DNA of 16,952 nt from Candidatus Mcinerneyibacteriota bacterium. Lineage in GTDB: Bacteria; AUK180; JAQVHJ01. The notes beneath the pieces were generated by a model. It made no database searches, was not told the DNA's origin, and was given only the letters and a program-made list of their open reading frames with translations. The translations under genes were made by a program, and so were the position numbers. Location: the NCBI GenBank assembly GCA_030630935.1, contig DAOVMD010000014.1, forward strand, positions 1 to 16,952, written 5' to 3'. Positions 1-6,474 of the stretch are shown in pieces; positions within the stretch are counted from its first letter, which is position 1; each line of letters starts with the position of its first letter.

Positions 1-143
1 AAAGACAAATAATTAACCACTGAACACACTGAACCCACCGCAATAAAAAAGAAAAGATCGAATATTTTAACAGAGATTATTGCAATATATGAAAACAATT
101 CATTGTTAAATTCTTTTAAATCGTTTACGATTCCTATGGAAAA

Positions 144-177
144 GATTCATAGCCTGGGGTTTCAACCCTAGGAAAAT
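144..177. repeat. REP-like hairpin repeat, copy 1
   Basis: This 34-base unit is nearly identical to the one at 465-498. It contains a hairpin with stem CCTGGGGT/ACCCTAGG (153-160 with 165-172) around the loop TTCA, including one G-T pair. Such units (GGGGTTTCAACCC core) resemble the REP-type palindromes scattered through many bacterial genomes, often mobilised in trans by REP-associated tyrosine transposases. No transposase is in the window, so this origin is inference. Confidence 0.7.
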
Positions 178-191
178 GATAGAAGAAGACA

Positions 192-205
192 CGGCATTTA
201 TGCCG
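192..205. repeat. Short hairpin next to REP-like copy 1
   Basis: CGGCAT-TT-ATGCCG forms a perfect 6-bp stem with a 2-base loop, 14 bases after the first REP-like unit. A comparable 6-2-6 hairpin (440-453) accompanies the second unit but lies on its other side, so the two hairpin types probably belong to one composite repeat family that has been rearranged. Confidence 0.5.
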
Positions 206-439
206 AGTTATGAAAACAATAAAAAGAAATAATTCACCGCACCGAAGAATCCGGGGTAAACTCCGGACGCAGAGAAAAAAATAAACAAACTCGCTTCGCT
301 CAAACTTTTTTAAATTGACAGAGAACTGAAGAGAACTAACGAGAACATAGCATCGCTTCGCTCTGCAAGTAAAAAGTAACAATGAACAATGAAAAAGTAA
401 GAATGAATTTGCATTAGATATTGCCATGCTTTTGCTTAG

Positions 440-453
440 AGCCATTCATGGCT
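440..453. repeat. Short hairpin next to REP-like copy 2
   Basis: AGCCAT-TC-ATGGCT forms a perfect 6-bp stem with a 2-base loop just before the second REP-like unit. The linking sequence TTATGAAAA is also found after the 192-205 hairpin, which supports a shared repeat origin. Confidence 0.5.
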
Positions 454-464
454 TTTATGAAAAT

Positions 465-498
465 GATTCGTAGCCTGGGGCTTCAGCCCTAGGAAAAT
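465..498. repeat. REP-like hairpin repeat, copy 2
   Basis: Second copy of the 144-177 unit. The stem is 474-481 with 486-493, loop TTCA. The pair closing the loop changed from T-A (160/165) to C-G (481/486), a compensatory change that keeps the hairpin. This suggests the structure, not just the sequence, was conserved while the unit spread. Both copies are in the same orientation, 321 bases apart. Confidence 0.7.
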
Positions 499-588
499 TC
501 TAATATAAGTATGTATATGAGATCAGAATAATTTTATTTTCGAAGGTGAATTATATCATTTTTAAAGATTAGTAAGCAAATCAATAGT

Positions 589-628
589 TAACATTTCTAT
601 TTTGTAATTAACATTTTGATATTGTAAC
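589..628. promoter_or_regulatory. 20-bp imperfect tandem repeat upstream of operon promoter
   Basis: Two head-to-tail 20-base units (589-608 and 609-628) share the pattern TAACATTT-N7-TTGTAA and match at about 16 of 20 positions. A 20-base period is close to two helical turns, so a protein could sit on the same DNA face at both units. The array ends 19 bases before the -35 element, a fitting place for an activator. No family can be assigned, and AT-rich DNA makes chance repeats common. Confidence 0.4.
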
Positions 629-633
629 ATCAA
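616..633. promoter_or_regulatory. Possible inverted-repeat operator (TTGAT-N8-ATCAA)
   Basis: TTGAT (616-620) and ATCAA (629-633) are perfect inverted arms around 8 bases, just upstream of the -35 at 648. The half-sites equal those of FNR-type regulators, but FNR uses a 4-base spacer, so this is not a canonical FNR box. It overlaps the second tandem unit. It may be a site for another Crp/Fnr-type protein or chance. Confidence 0.25.
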
Positions 634-647
634 TTTTTAAAAAAAAC

Positions 648-676
648 TTGACAATTATTTGTATTTATGCTATACT
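648..676 (+). promoter_or_regulatory. Sigma-70 promoter of the hdr/mvhD operon
   Basis: TTGACA (648-653), a 17-base spacer and TATACT (671-676), with TG at 668-669 giving an extended -10. This is a near-consensus housekeeping promoter. Transcription should begin near 683, leaving a leader of about 110 bases before the first start codon. The leader is AT-rich, with a perfect 7-bp inverted repeat GAAATTT/AAATTTC (737-753) and TTGAA/TTCAA arms (754-767). No known riboswitch was recognised. Confidence 0.75.
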
Positions 677-793
677 TTTTCCAACTTATGTTTATGAATT
701 GTTCTTTACATCGATACAGATCAAATGTTAAACTTTGAAATTTTAGAAATTTCTTGAATTTTTTCAACTACACAATTAATCAAAGGAAACAAA

Positions 794-1252
794 GTGAAGA
801 AAGACAATATTAAAAATACAGAAGAACAAGAAGAAGAGTTTTTTCCAAAAATCATTGGATTTTTATGTAGATGGTGTTCCTATGCGGGTGCTGATCTTGC
901 AGGAGTCAGCCGGCTACAGTATCCTCCCACCCTTCTACCTATTAAGGTAATGTGTTCAAGCCGTGTTGATCCAGTTTTAATGATTTCGACTTTTCTTCGT
1001 GGTGCAGATGGTGTATTAGTTGCCGGATGTCATCCAGGAGATTGTCATTATCAAAATGGTAATTATTATGCCCGCCGTCGATTTGCATTATTAAAATCTA
1101 CATTTCAATTACTTGGCCTTGATGCAGATAGACTTCGTTTATCCTGGATTTCTGCATCAGAAGGTCCAAGATTTGCAAAAGTTGTGACAGAATTCAGTGA
1201 AAAGATAACAAAAAAAGGGTCAAACCTTGTAAAACGTGAAATCTTTATTTAA
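794..1252 (+). CDS. mvhD: MvhD-type iron-sulfur electron-transfer subunit (first copy)
   Basis: Hydrogenase/heterodisulfide reductase delta subunit family (MvhD/FlpD), a small [2Fe-2S] protein that passes electrons from a partner dehydrogenase to HdrA in the cytoplasm. The 152-residue product has the family cysteines: C25 and C28 (CRWC), C54 (KVMCSSRVDP), C79 and C84 in GCHPGDCHY, followed by the NYYARRR and WISASEG motifs. The start is GTG, with AAAGGA at 782-787 as ribosome site. It is the first gene of the operon. A paralogue of almost equal length lies at 1880. No MvhA/MvhG hydrogenase subunits are nearby, so its partner is more likely one of the FrhB-like proteins or the NfnB-like domain of the operon (inference). 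Confidence 0.9.
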   Translation: MKKDNIKNTEEQEEEFFPKIIGFLCRWCSYAGADLAGVSRLQYPPTLLPIKVMCSSRVDPVLMISTFLRGADGVLVAGCHPGDCHYQNGNYYARRRFALLKSTFQLLGLDADRLRLSWISASEGPRFAKVVTEFSEKITKKGSNLVKREIFI

Positions 1253-1267
1253 AAACAGGAGGTTTAC

Positions 1268-1627
1268 ATGGGAAAAGTGGCATTTGTTTGTAATGGTTCC
1301 GAGGGGAAATGTGTATTCCCACCATTCATCCTTGGATCATCAGCAGCGTCATTAGGCGACGATGTTGTAATTTTTTTCACCCCTGCCGGTGCAGGTTCAA
1401 TGGTCAAAGGTGAGCTTGAAAAGATGCAAGGAGCAAAGGGATTACCTGATATAATCGAATTATATGAAGGAATTCGCCAGCTTGGCGGAAAGATTTACGT
1501 CTGTGAATTAGCATTAGACGCTAAGGATTTGAAAGAGTCAGATTTTAGAGAAGGTGTAGAATTAATTGGAGCAACTGCATTTTTAAAAGAAACAGAAAAT
1601 GCTAACACTACCTATTCATTTGGTTAA
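1268..1627 (+). CDS. DsrE/DsrF-like sulfur carrier protein
   Basis: A 119-residue DsrE-like protein. The family forms small oligomers that carry persulfide sulfur on a conserved cysteine and exchange it with TusA or DsrC. The chain has an N-terminal Rossmann-like strand (KVAFVCNG), a glycine/alanine-rich FFTPAGAGSM segment (37-45) and the candidate active cysteine C79 in KIYVCELAL, where DsrE proteins hold theirs. C8 and C15 are further cysteines. AGGAGG at 1257-1262 sets the ATG. It lies 15 bases after mvhD and 14 before the TusA-like gene, so transfer between this protein and TusA is a natural inference. The exact subfamily (DsrE, DsrE3 or other) cannot be decided by eye. Confidence 0.8.
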   Translation: MGKVAFVCNGSEGKCVFPPFILGSSAASLGDDVVIFFTPAGAGSMVKGELEKMQGAKGLPDIIELYEGIRQLGGKIYVCELALDAKDLKESDFREGVELIGATAFLKETENANTTYSFG

Positions 1628-1641
1628 AAAGGAGGTTTAAG

Positions 1642-1866
1642 ATGGCAACGATTGTATTAGATACTTTAGGTCTTAAATGTCCTCAACCGATTCTTAAGGT
1701 TGCGATAAAAGCAAAAGAGCTTCAGGAAGGTGATATGCTTGAGGTTCTTGCAGATTGTCAATCATTTCCCAAGGATCTAAAAGCTTGGTGTGACAAGACC
1801 GGTAGGACACTTTTAGTTTGTGCTGAAGAAGGTGACGGCAAATTCAAAGCCCAGATCCAGTTTTAA
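1642..1866 (+). CDS. tusA: TusA-family sulfur carrier
   Basis: A 74-residue TusA-like protein. TusA proteins bind persulfide on the cysteine of a CPxP motif and hand it to acceptors in tRNA thiolation, molybdenum enzyme maturation or dissimilatory sulfur metabolism. Here C13 lies in LGLKCPQPILK. The chain also carries C39 (ADCQSF), C50 (AWCDKTG) and C60, more cysteines than E. coli TusA, as in the subfamily that has the DL-AWC-KTG pattern. GGAGGT at 1631-1636 precedes the ATG. Its place between a DsrE-like gene and a second mvhD favours a role in energy-linked sulfur transfer over tRNA modification, but this is inferred from context. Confidence 0.88.
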   Translation: MATIVLDTLGLKCPQPILKVAIKAKELQEGDMLEVLADCQSFPKDLKAWCDKTGRTLLVCAEEGDGKFKAQIQF

Positions 1867-1879
1867 TAACGGCAAATTT

Positions 1880-2341
1880 ATGCCAAAGTCATCTGTGAAA
1901 AAGGGCAATCCTAAAATCGAGGAAGATTTTTTTCCAAAAATTGTAGCATTCTGCTGCAATTGGTGTACATATGGAGCTGCAGATCTTGCAGGGACGAGTA
2001 AGTTCACGATGCCTCCATCTATTTCAGTGGTTAAAGTAATGTGTTCAAGCCGAGTTGATCCAGTTCAGGTTCTTGAGTCATTTCTTCGTGGAGCTGATGG
2101 TGTATTAATTGCCGGGTGTCATCCTGGTGATTGCCATTATGATAATGGAAATTATTATACAAGAAGGAGATTTGCATTATTAAACGAAGTAGTACAATCA
2201 CTCGGATTGGAAAATGACCGGCTGCAATTATCCTGGATATCTGCTTCAGAAGCAAAAAAATACCAACAAACTGTAACAGATTTTACAGAAAAAATTAAAA
2301 AATTAGGTCGCAATCCATTATGGGTGAAATCAGAAATTTAA
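1880..2341 (+). CDS. mvhD: MvhD-type iron-sulfur electron-transfer subunit (second copy)
   Basis: Paralogue of the 794 gene: 153 residues from the ATG at 1880, with C25, C26, C29 (CCNWC), C55 (KVMCSSRVDP), C80 and C85 (GCHPGDCHY) and the same NYYTRRR and WISASE motifs. The frame is open further upstream to a GTG at 1820, but that would overlap the TusA-like gene by 47 bases and add about 20 residues the paralogue lacks, so the ATG is preferred. It has no strong Shine-Dalgarno site and starts 13 bases after the TusA stop, suggesting translational coupling. Retention of two copies suggests that each serves a different HdrA or FrhB-like partner (inference). Confidence 0.87.
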   Translation: MPKSSVKKGNPKIEEDFFPKIVAFCCNWCTYGAADLAGTSKFTMPPSISVVKVMCSSRVDPVQVLESFLRGADGVLIAGCHPGDCHYDNGNYYTRRRFALLNEVVQSLGLENDRLQLSWISASEAKKYQQTVTDFTEKIKKLGRNPLWVKSEI

Positions 2342-2356
2342 TTTTAGTGAGGACAT

Positions 2357-3619
2357 ATGGAAAATAACATTTTAGTTATTGGTGCTGGTATTACCGGTAT
2401 TGAGGCGAGTATTTTACTTGCGAATGCAGGAAAGCATGTTTACTTAGTTGAGAAATCGCCGATTATTGGCGGGAACATAATTAAGTTTGAACATGTCTTT
2501 CCTAATTTTGAATGTGCGACATGCCTGGTTTCCCCGCGTCAGCAGGAAGTTTTACAGAATTCAAATATTGAGCTCTTATTACTGAGTGAGGTTAAGAAAG
2601 TAACCGGCAAACCCGGGGCTTTTTCTGTCAAGATAAAAAAGCAAGCCCGTTATGTGGACATGGAAAATTGTATAGGTTGTGGAGCATGTTATGATGTTTG
2701 TCCGGTAAAGATTCCCAATGAATATGAGGAGAATCTAATGCAGCGTTTTGCAATCTATGTTCCCTATTCAGGTTCCCTACCGAATGTCCCTGCAATTGAT
2801 ACAGAGAATTGTATCAGGTTTGCAGGTGAGGAATGTAATGCTTGCCAGGAATCCTGTATGTTTGAAGCCATAAATTATGATGAAAAGGACGAAGAGCTCG
2901 ATTTAAAGGTTGATGCGATTATTGTTTCGACAGGATTTCAACAGCACAAACCTGTGGCGAAATATGGTTGGGGTACGATAGATGATGTTTATAATGCGTT
3001 TGAATTTGAGAGGATATTTGCATCCAATGGTCCAACAACCGGCGAGATCAAGAAGAAGGATGGTTCTGAACCGAAATCAATTGCAATTATTCATTGTGTT
3101 GGTCGTGATGAGAATAAATATTGTTCAGCGGTCTGTTGTATAAATTCCCTGAAATTTATTCATTATCTTAAAGAAAAGATTGAGGATATTAAAATCACTA
3201 ATTTCTATAGGGATCTATGCTTACCAGGTAAGAAGTATGATAAGTTTGCTGGAGATATGAAATCATTAGGGACAGACTTCATTCGTTCTGACGATATTGA
3301 GATTAGTTCGGGGGATAAATCTATACTGGTTAACTATATGAATGGTGATGCGAAGAAGCAATTACCGGCAGATATGGTGATTCTATCATCATCAATCGAA
3401 CCACAAAAAGATAACAATGATCTTGCAAAGGTCTTAGGAATAGAACTTGATAGCTTTGGTTTTTTTCAGGAATCCGACCCTGATTTTGGAACAGAGACCT
3501 CTACGAGAGACGGGATCTATATCGCAGGTTGTGCTCAGGCCCCAAAGGATATCCAGAATTGTGTGACTCAAGCACAATCAGCAGTCGAAAAGGCTCTATT
3601 TCAATTTAATTTAAAATAG
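2357..3619 (+). CDS. Short HdrA-family flavoprotein with inserted ferredoxin (QmoA-like)
   Basis: A 420-residue HdrA core without the N-terminal cysteine domain and without the C-terminal ferredoxin, the layout of QmoA. It has an FAD-binding VIGAGITG (7-14), GGN (38-40) and C53/C56 in ECATCLVSPR. An inserted two-cluster ferredoxin follows: C105, C108, C111, C115, then C152, C160, C163, C167. The HdrA signature HCVGRDENKYCSAVCC holds C247, C256, C260 and C261, and GCAQAPKDI (391-399) is the distal FAD motif. HdrA proteins hold the FAD that splits or merges electron pairs. Spacing to the next HdrA gene is only 7 bases. No aprAB, sat or qmoC is in view, so a QmoABC role is not supported. Confidence 0.88.
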   Translation: MENNILVIGAGITGIEASILLANAGKHVYLVEKSPIIGGNIIKFEHVFPNFECATCLVSPRQQEVLQNSNIELLLLSEVKKVTGKPGAFSVKIKKQARYVDMENCIGCGACYDVCPVKIPNEYEENLMQRFAIYVPYSGSLPNVPAIDTENCIRFAGEECNACQESCMFEAINYDEKDEELDLKVDAIIVSTGFQQHKPVAKYGWGTIDDVYNAFEFERIFASNGPTTGEIKKKDGSEPKSIAIIHCVGRDENKYCSAVCCINSLKFIHYLKEKIEDIKITNFYRDLCLPGKKYDKFAGDMKSLGTDFIRSDDIEISSGDKSILVNYMNGDAKKQLPADMVILSSSIEPQKDNNDLAKVLGIELDSFGFFQESDPDFGTETSTRDGIYIAGCAQAPKDIQNCVTQAQSAVEKALFQFNLK

Positions 3620-3626
3620 GTTTGAT

Positions 3627-5291
3627 ATGAAAGAGAGAATAGGTATATTTTTATGTGAATGCGGACCCAATATTGCAGAAAAAATTGATCTTGATAAGGT
3701 AAAAGAGGCTCTGGAACATTTACCTAATGTGGTGATTGTTGCAAGGCATAAATTGTTTTGTTCACTACAGGGGAAAGAATTCCTAAAGGAATCAATCAAA
3801 GAGAATAATCTCACCAGGTTTGTAATTGCTGCTTGTTCTCCCAAACAACATGAACTTACATTTATGATTGTTGCTGAGGACGCCGGGATGAATCCCCATT
3901 TATTCCAGATGGCGAATATCAGGGAGCAATGTGCCTGGATAATTGAAGATAAAGATGAAGCGACAAAGAAAGCTATTTTATATATTAAAGCAGCATATAA
4001 AAGAGTTATATACCATGAGTCATTAGATAAAAAGGAAATTGTTGCAAATCCCGATGTCCTGGTAATTGGCGGCGGGATCGCAGGTATTGAAGCAAGCTTA
4101 GCCTTAGCAGGACCTGATCGGAAAGTATATCTAATTGAAAAGACGGAATCACTTGGAGGGAAGATTAAGGAATTTGATGAAGTATTTATCAGTTTTAAAA
4201 ATGGCCAAAGCATAATTGATGAAAGGCTTGAGCGGATTGAGAAAGAAGATAATATAGAGACTCGTCTTCAAGCAGAAGTTATAGATGTGAAAGGCTTTCT
4301 TGGAAATTTTATTGTAATAGTAAAGACCGGAGATTCTGAAGAAAAGATTCAAGTAGGGGCGATTATTGTTGCCATCGGCTTTGAATTAATTAACCTGTCA
4401 CAATTAAAGGGCTACGGTTCTTTAGACTGTGACGATATATATACCGGGTTGGAATTTGAGAAGATGAAGAAGGAAGGAAAGATTACTACGAAGTCAGGTT
4501 CGGTACCTAAATCGGTAGGTATAATACATTGTATAGGGCGAAATGAAGTCGGGTACTGCTCCGGGGTTTGCTGTCTTTCGTCCATTAAATTCTCAAAGTA
4601 TATTCAGGATAAATTGCCCGGGACTAACATATTTGAATTTTACCGTGATTTAACATTACCGGATAAGGCATATCAAAAATTTTATGAAAATATCGAAAAC
4701 AAGGGCGTTAACTTTATTCAAGCAGATGATATTAAGATTGCGAATGAAAAGGGTTTGAAGATAAAGTATAACAAGAACAAATCAACACAACCAGTAGATA
4801 TGATTATTTTATCACCTGCATATGTTCCTGCAAAAGACTCGAATAGCTTAGCAGAAATGCTTAGGATTCCCCGGGATGATTCGGGTTTTTTCACAGAAGA
4901 ACATCCCAAATTAGCACCAGTAAATACGTCAGCAGAAGGTATTTTCATTATTGGTTGTGCCCAGGGACCTAAGAGCATAAAGGATTCTATTTCCCAGGCT
5001 CATGCCGCAGCGGGTAAAATTCTCGCTTCAATTATTCCGGGAAAGAAACTGGAACCTGAAGTAAGGATATCTTATATAAACGAAGCATTCTGTATTGGTT
5101 GTCAGAAATGCCTTAACACTTGTAATTATGGTGCAATTTATTTTGATAATTTAAAGTTTATTTCAATTGTGAATGAAGTTCTTTGTCATGGTTGCGGAAA
5201 TTGTATTGCGAGTTGTAATTCAAGTGCAATTCAATTGAAGCATTTCAAAGATATTCAGATGCATCAGGAGATAATTGAAATATTAAGATAA
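3627..5291 (+). CDS. hdrA: HdrA-family flavoprotein lacking the inserted ferredoxin
   Basis: A 554-residue HdrA homologue. Residues 1-130 are the HdrA N-terminal domain, with C10 and C12 (FLCECG), C45, C70 (ACSPKQHE) and C102. The FAD domain begins with VLVIGGGIAGIEA (144-156) and carries HCIGRNEVGYCSGVCC (C302, C311, C315, C316) and GCAQGPKSI. The C-terminus has two [4Fe-4S] motifs, C489/492/495/499 and C520/523/526/530. The ferredoxin normally inserted in the FAD domain is absent, which explains the length below the usual 650. It therefore complements the preceding 420-residue protein, and together they supply one of each HdrA domain with two flavin sites. The weak ribosome site overlaps the previous stop region. 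Likely cytoplasmic complex subunit. Confidence 0.88.
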   Translation: MKERIGIFLCECGPNIAEKIDLDKVKEALEHLPNVVIVARHKLFCSLQGKEFLKESIKENNLTRFVIAACSPKQHELTFMIVAEDAGMNPHLFQMANIREQCAWIIEDKDEATKKAILYIKAAYKRVIYHESLDKKEIVANPDVLVIGGGIAGIEASLALAGPDRKVYLIEKTESLGGKIKEFDEVFISFKNGQSIIDERLERIEKEDNIETRLQAEVIDVKGFLGNFIVIVKTGDSEEKIQVGAIIVAIGFELINLSQLKGYGSLDCDDIYTGLEFEKMKKEGKITTKSGSVPKSVGIIHCIGRNEVGYCSGVCCLSSIKFSKYIQDKLPGTNIFEFYRDLTLPDKAYQKFYENIENKGVNFIQADDIKIANEKGLKIKYNKNKSTQPVDMIILSPAYVPAKDSNSLAEMLRIPRDDSGFFTEEHPKLAPVNTSAEGIFIIGCAQGPKSIKDSISQAHAAAGKILASIIPGKKLEPEVRISYINEAFCIGCQKCLNTCNYGAIYFDNLKFISIVNEVLCHGCGNCIASCNSSAIQLKHFKDIQMHQEIIEILR

Positions 5292-5329
5292 ATTAGCGTT
5301 TTATTCAAATAATATGGAGGTTATAATCT

Positions 5330-6442
5330 GTGGATGGTGTAATTTTAAAAGCACAGAACAATGATTTTAATAAAGGGATAAAGTCCTTTTTATTAAGTGG
5401 TCTAAAGAATGGAGTGTTTGATTCCTTTATCTTGTCTATGCAAGTTCCTGCGAAAGATTCTTATGCCTGGATCCTTACATATGATGAAGGCTTAGTAAAA
5501 TCTTCTACCCCGATTTCACCTATAATGACTGTTCAGGGAGCCAGGGCATTAAAAAGTTTACGCACCGGAACACCTACTCAGAAGATTGCAGTTGTAATGC
5601 GCCCGTGTGAGATGAGAGCAGTGATTGAGTTGAGTAAATTAAACCAGATTAATTTGAATGATTTGATTTTAATTTCATATGATTGTCCCGGAACATTACC
5701 TATTAAAAATTACTTGGAGGATCCTGAAAAGGGAGAAGAAGTGTTTAATAAAATTTTACTGGATTGGGATGATAAGAATATTAGAGAAACATGTAAACTT
5801 TGTGATAAGGTTTCAGTTCAGGAAGAAAAGACATTTCAATCAGATTTACATATTACAACATTAGGTATAGAACAGAATAATTTTGCAATTATCTCCAATT
5901 CAGAAAAGGGTATTGAGATCTTAAATGAATTAAAATTAGAAATAAAGAACCTAAGCTCCAGGGATGAACCAGTAAAAAAGATTATTGAGACGAGAAGGAA
6001 AAATCGAGAAAACTCCCGGAAGGAATTAATCCCTCAACTAATCGGGTTAGATGCCCTGTCTGAATTTTTCAGTAAATGTATTAATTGTAAAGTTTGCAGA
6101 AGTGTTTGTCCCATTTGTTATTGCCGACAATGTTATTTTAGTTCAGAAAAGGTAAAGTACTCAATGGAAGACTATCTTCTCCAGGCGTCAACCCGGGGAA
6201 ATATGAAATTTCTACCAAGTCTATTATTCCAAGTGGGAAGGATGACACACATGTCTCTTAGTTGTGTGAATTGTGGAGCATGTGAAGACGCTTGTCCCAT
6301 GGATATTAAAGTTGGTCAAGCATTTAGTTATGTCGGGGATAATGTCCAAAAGTTATTTGACTATCTACCAGGTCGAAGTTTTGAGGAACCTTTACCACTT
6401 AGTGTTTATCGTGAGGAAGAGTTTAAAGAAATAGAAAATTAA
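5330..6442 (+). CDS. FrhB/FdhB-like iron-sulfur flavoprotein (first copy)
   Basis: A 370-residue protein related to the beta subunits of F420-reducing hydrogenase and formate dehydrogenase, which bind FAD and iron-sulfur clusters. The N-terminal half has MTVQGARAL, VVMRPCEMRAVIEL (C93) and SYDCPG (C119), a nucleotide/flavin-binding region in this family. C155/C158 form a CKLC pair. A cysteine-dense block follows: C250, C253, C256, C260, then C263, C265, C268 in CPICYCRQC, and finally a ferredoxin motif C312/315/318/322. The start is GTG with GGAGG at 5316-5320. No catalytic formate dehydrogenase or hydrogenase gene is adjacent, and bacteria often lack F420, so the electron donor is unknown. 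Its relative is the next gene. Confidence 0.75.
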   Translation: MDGVILKAQNNDFNKGIKSFLLSGLKNGVFDSFILSMQVPAKDSYAWILTYDEGLVKSSTPISPIMTVQGARALKSLRTGTPTQKIAVVMRPCEMRAVIELSKLNQINLNDLILISYDCPGTLPIKNYLEDPEKGEEVFNKILLDWDDKNIRETCKLCDKVSVQEEKTFQSDLHITTLGIEQNNFAIISNSEKGIEILNELKLEIKNLSSRDEPVKKIIETRRKNRENSRKELIPQLIGLDALSEFFSKCINCKVCRSVCPICYCRQCYFSSEKVKYSMEDYLLQASTRGNMKFLPSLLFQVGRMTHMSLSCVNCGACEDACPMDIKVGQAFSYVGDNVQKLFDYLPGRSFEEPLPLSVYREEEFKEIEN

Positions 6443-6474
6443 GATTAAGATATTTCTCAAATAAAGGTGTATGT

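Larger units (their letters stand above)
1..647. other. Gene-free spacer with decayed repeats
   Basis: No convincing coding sequence is present before the promoter at 648. The stretch is made of AT-rich DNA, small hairpins and repeated scraps. Two copies of a 34-base REP-like unit are present (144-177 and 465-498). Short inverted repeats lie at 192-205 and 440-453, and a weaker one with TCCGG/CCGGA arms is near 250-267. The word CGCTTCGCT occurs twice (near 293 and 354). An open frame on the minus strand at 134-445 runs straight through these repeats and resembles no family I know. The composition looks like accumulated non-autonomous repeat debris rather than a dead gene. Confidence 0.65.

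Noticed and set aside
134-445. Minus-strand open frame of 103 residues in the first spacer
   Set aside because: It runs through REP-like repeats and hairpins, has no recognisable motif, no clear ribosome site and a composition unlike the real genes.
683-793. Riboswitch in the leader of the first operon
   Set aside because: Only short AT-rich inverted repeats are visible; no conserved riboswitch core or terminator/antiterminator pair was found.
3611-4213. Minus-strand open frame of 200 residues opposite the second HdrA gene
   Set aside because: It lies wholly opposite a well-supported HdrA coding frame with conserved motifs; the length is a by-product of that frame's codon use.
794-5291. An sHdr (sulfur-oxidising heterodisulfide reductase-like) cluster
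   Set aside because: TusA and DsrE fit, but HdrB1/HdrB2, HdrC1/HdrC2 and lipoate-binding protein genes are missing, and MvhD, FrhB-like and the NfnB fusion are not part of sHdr.
2357-5291. A QmoABC complex of sulfate respiration
   Set aside because: The first HdrA has a QmoA-like layout, but the second ends in ferredoxins without an MvhD-type domain, there is no membrane subunit QmoC, and no aprAB or sat is nearby.
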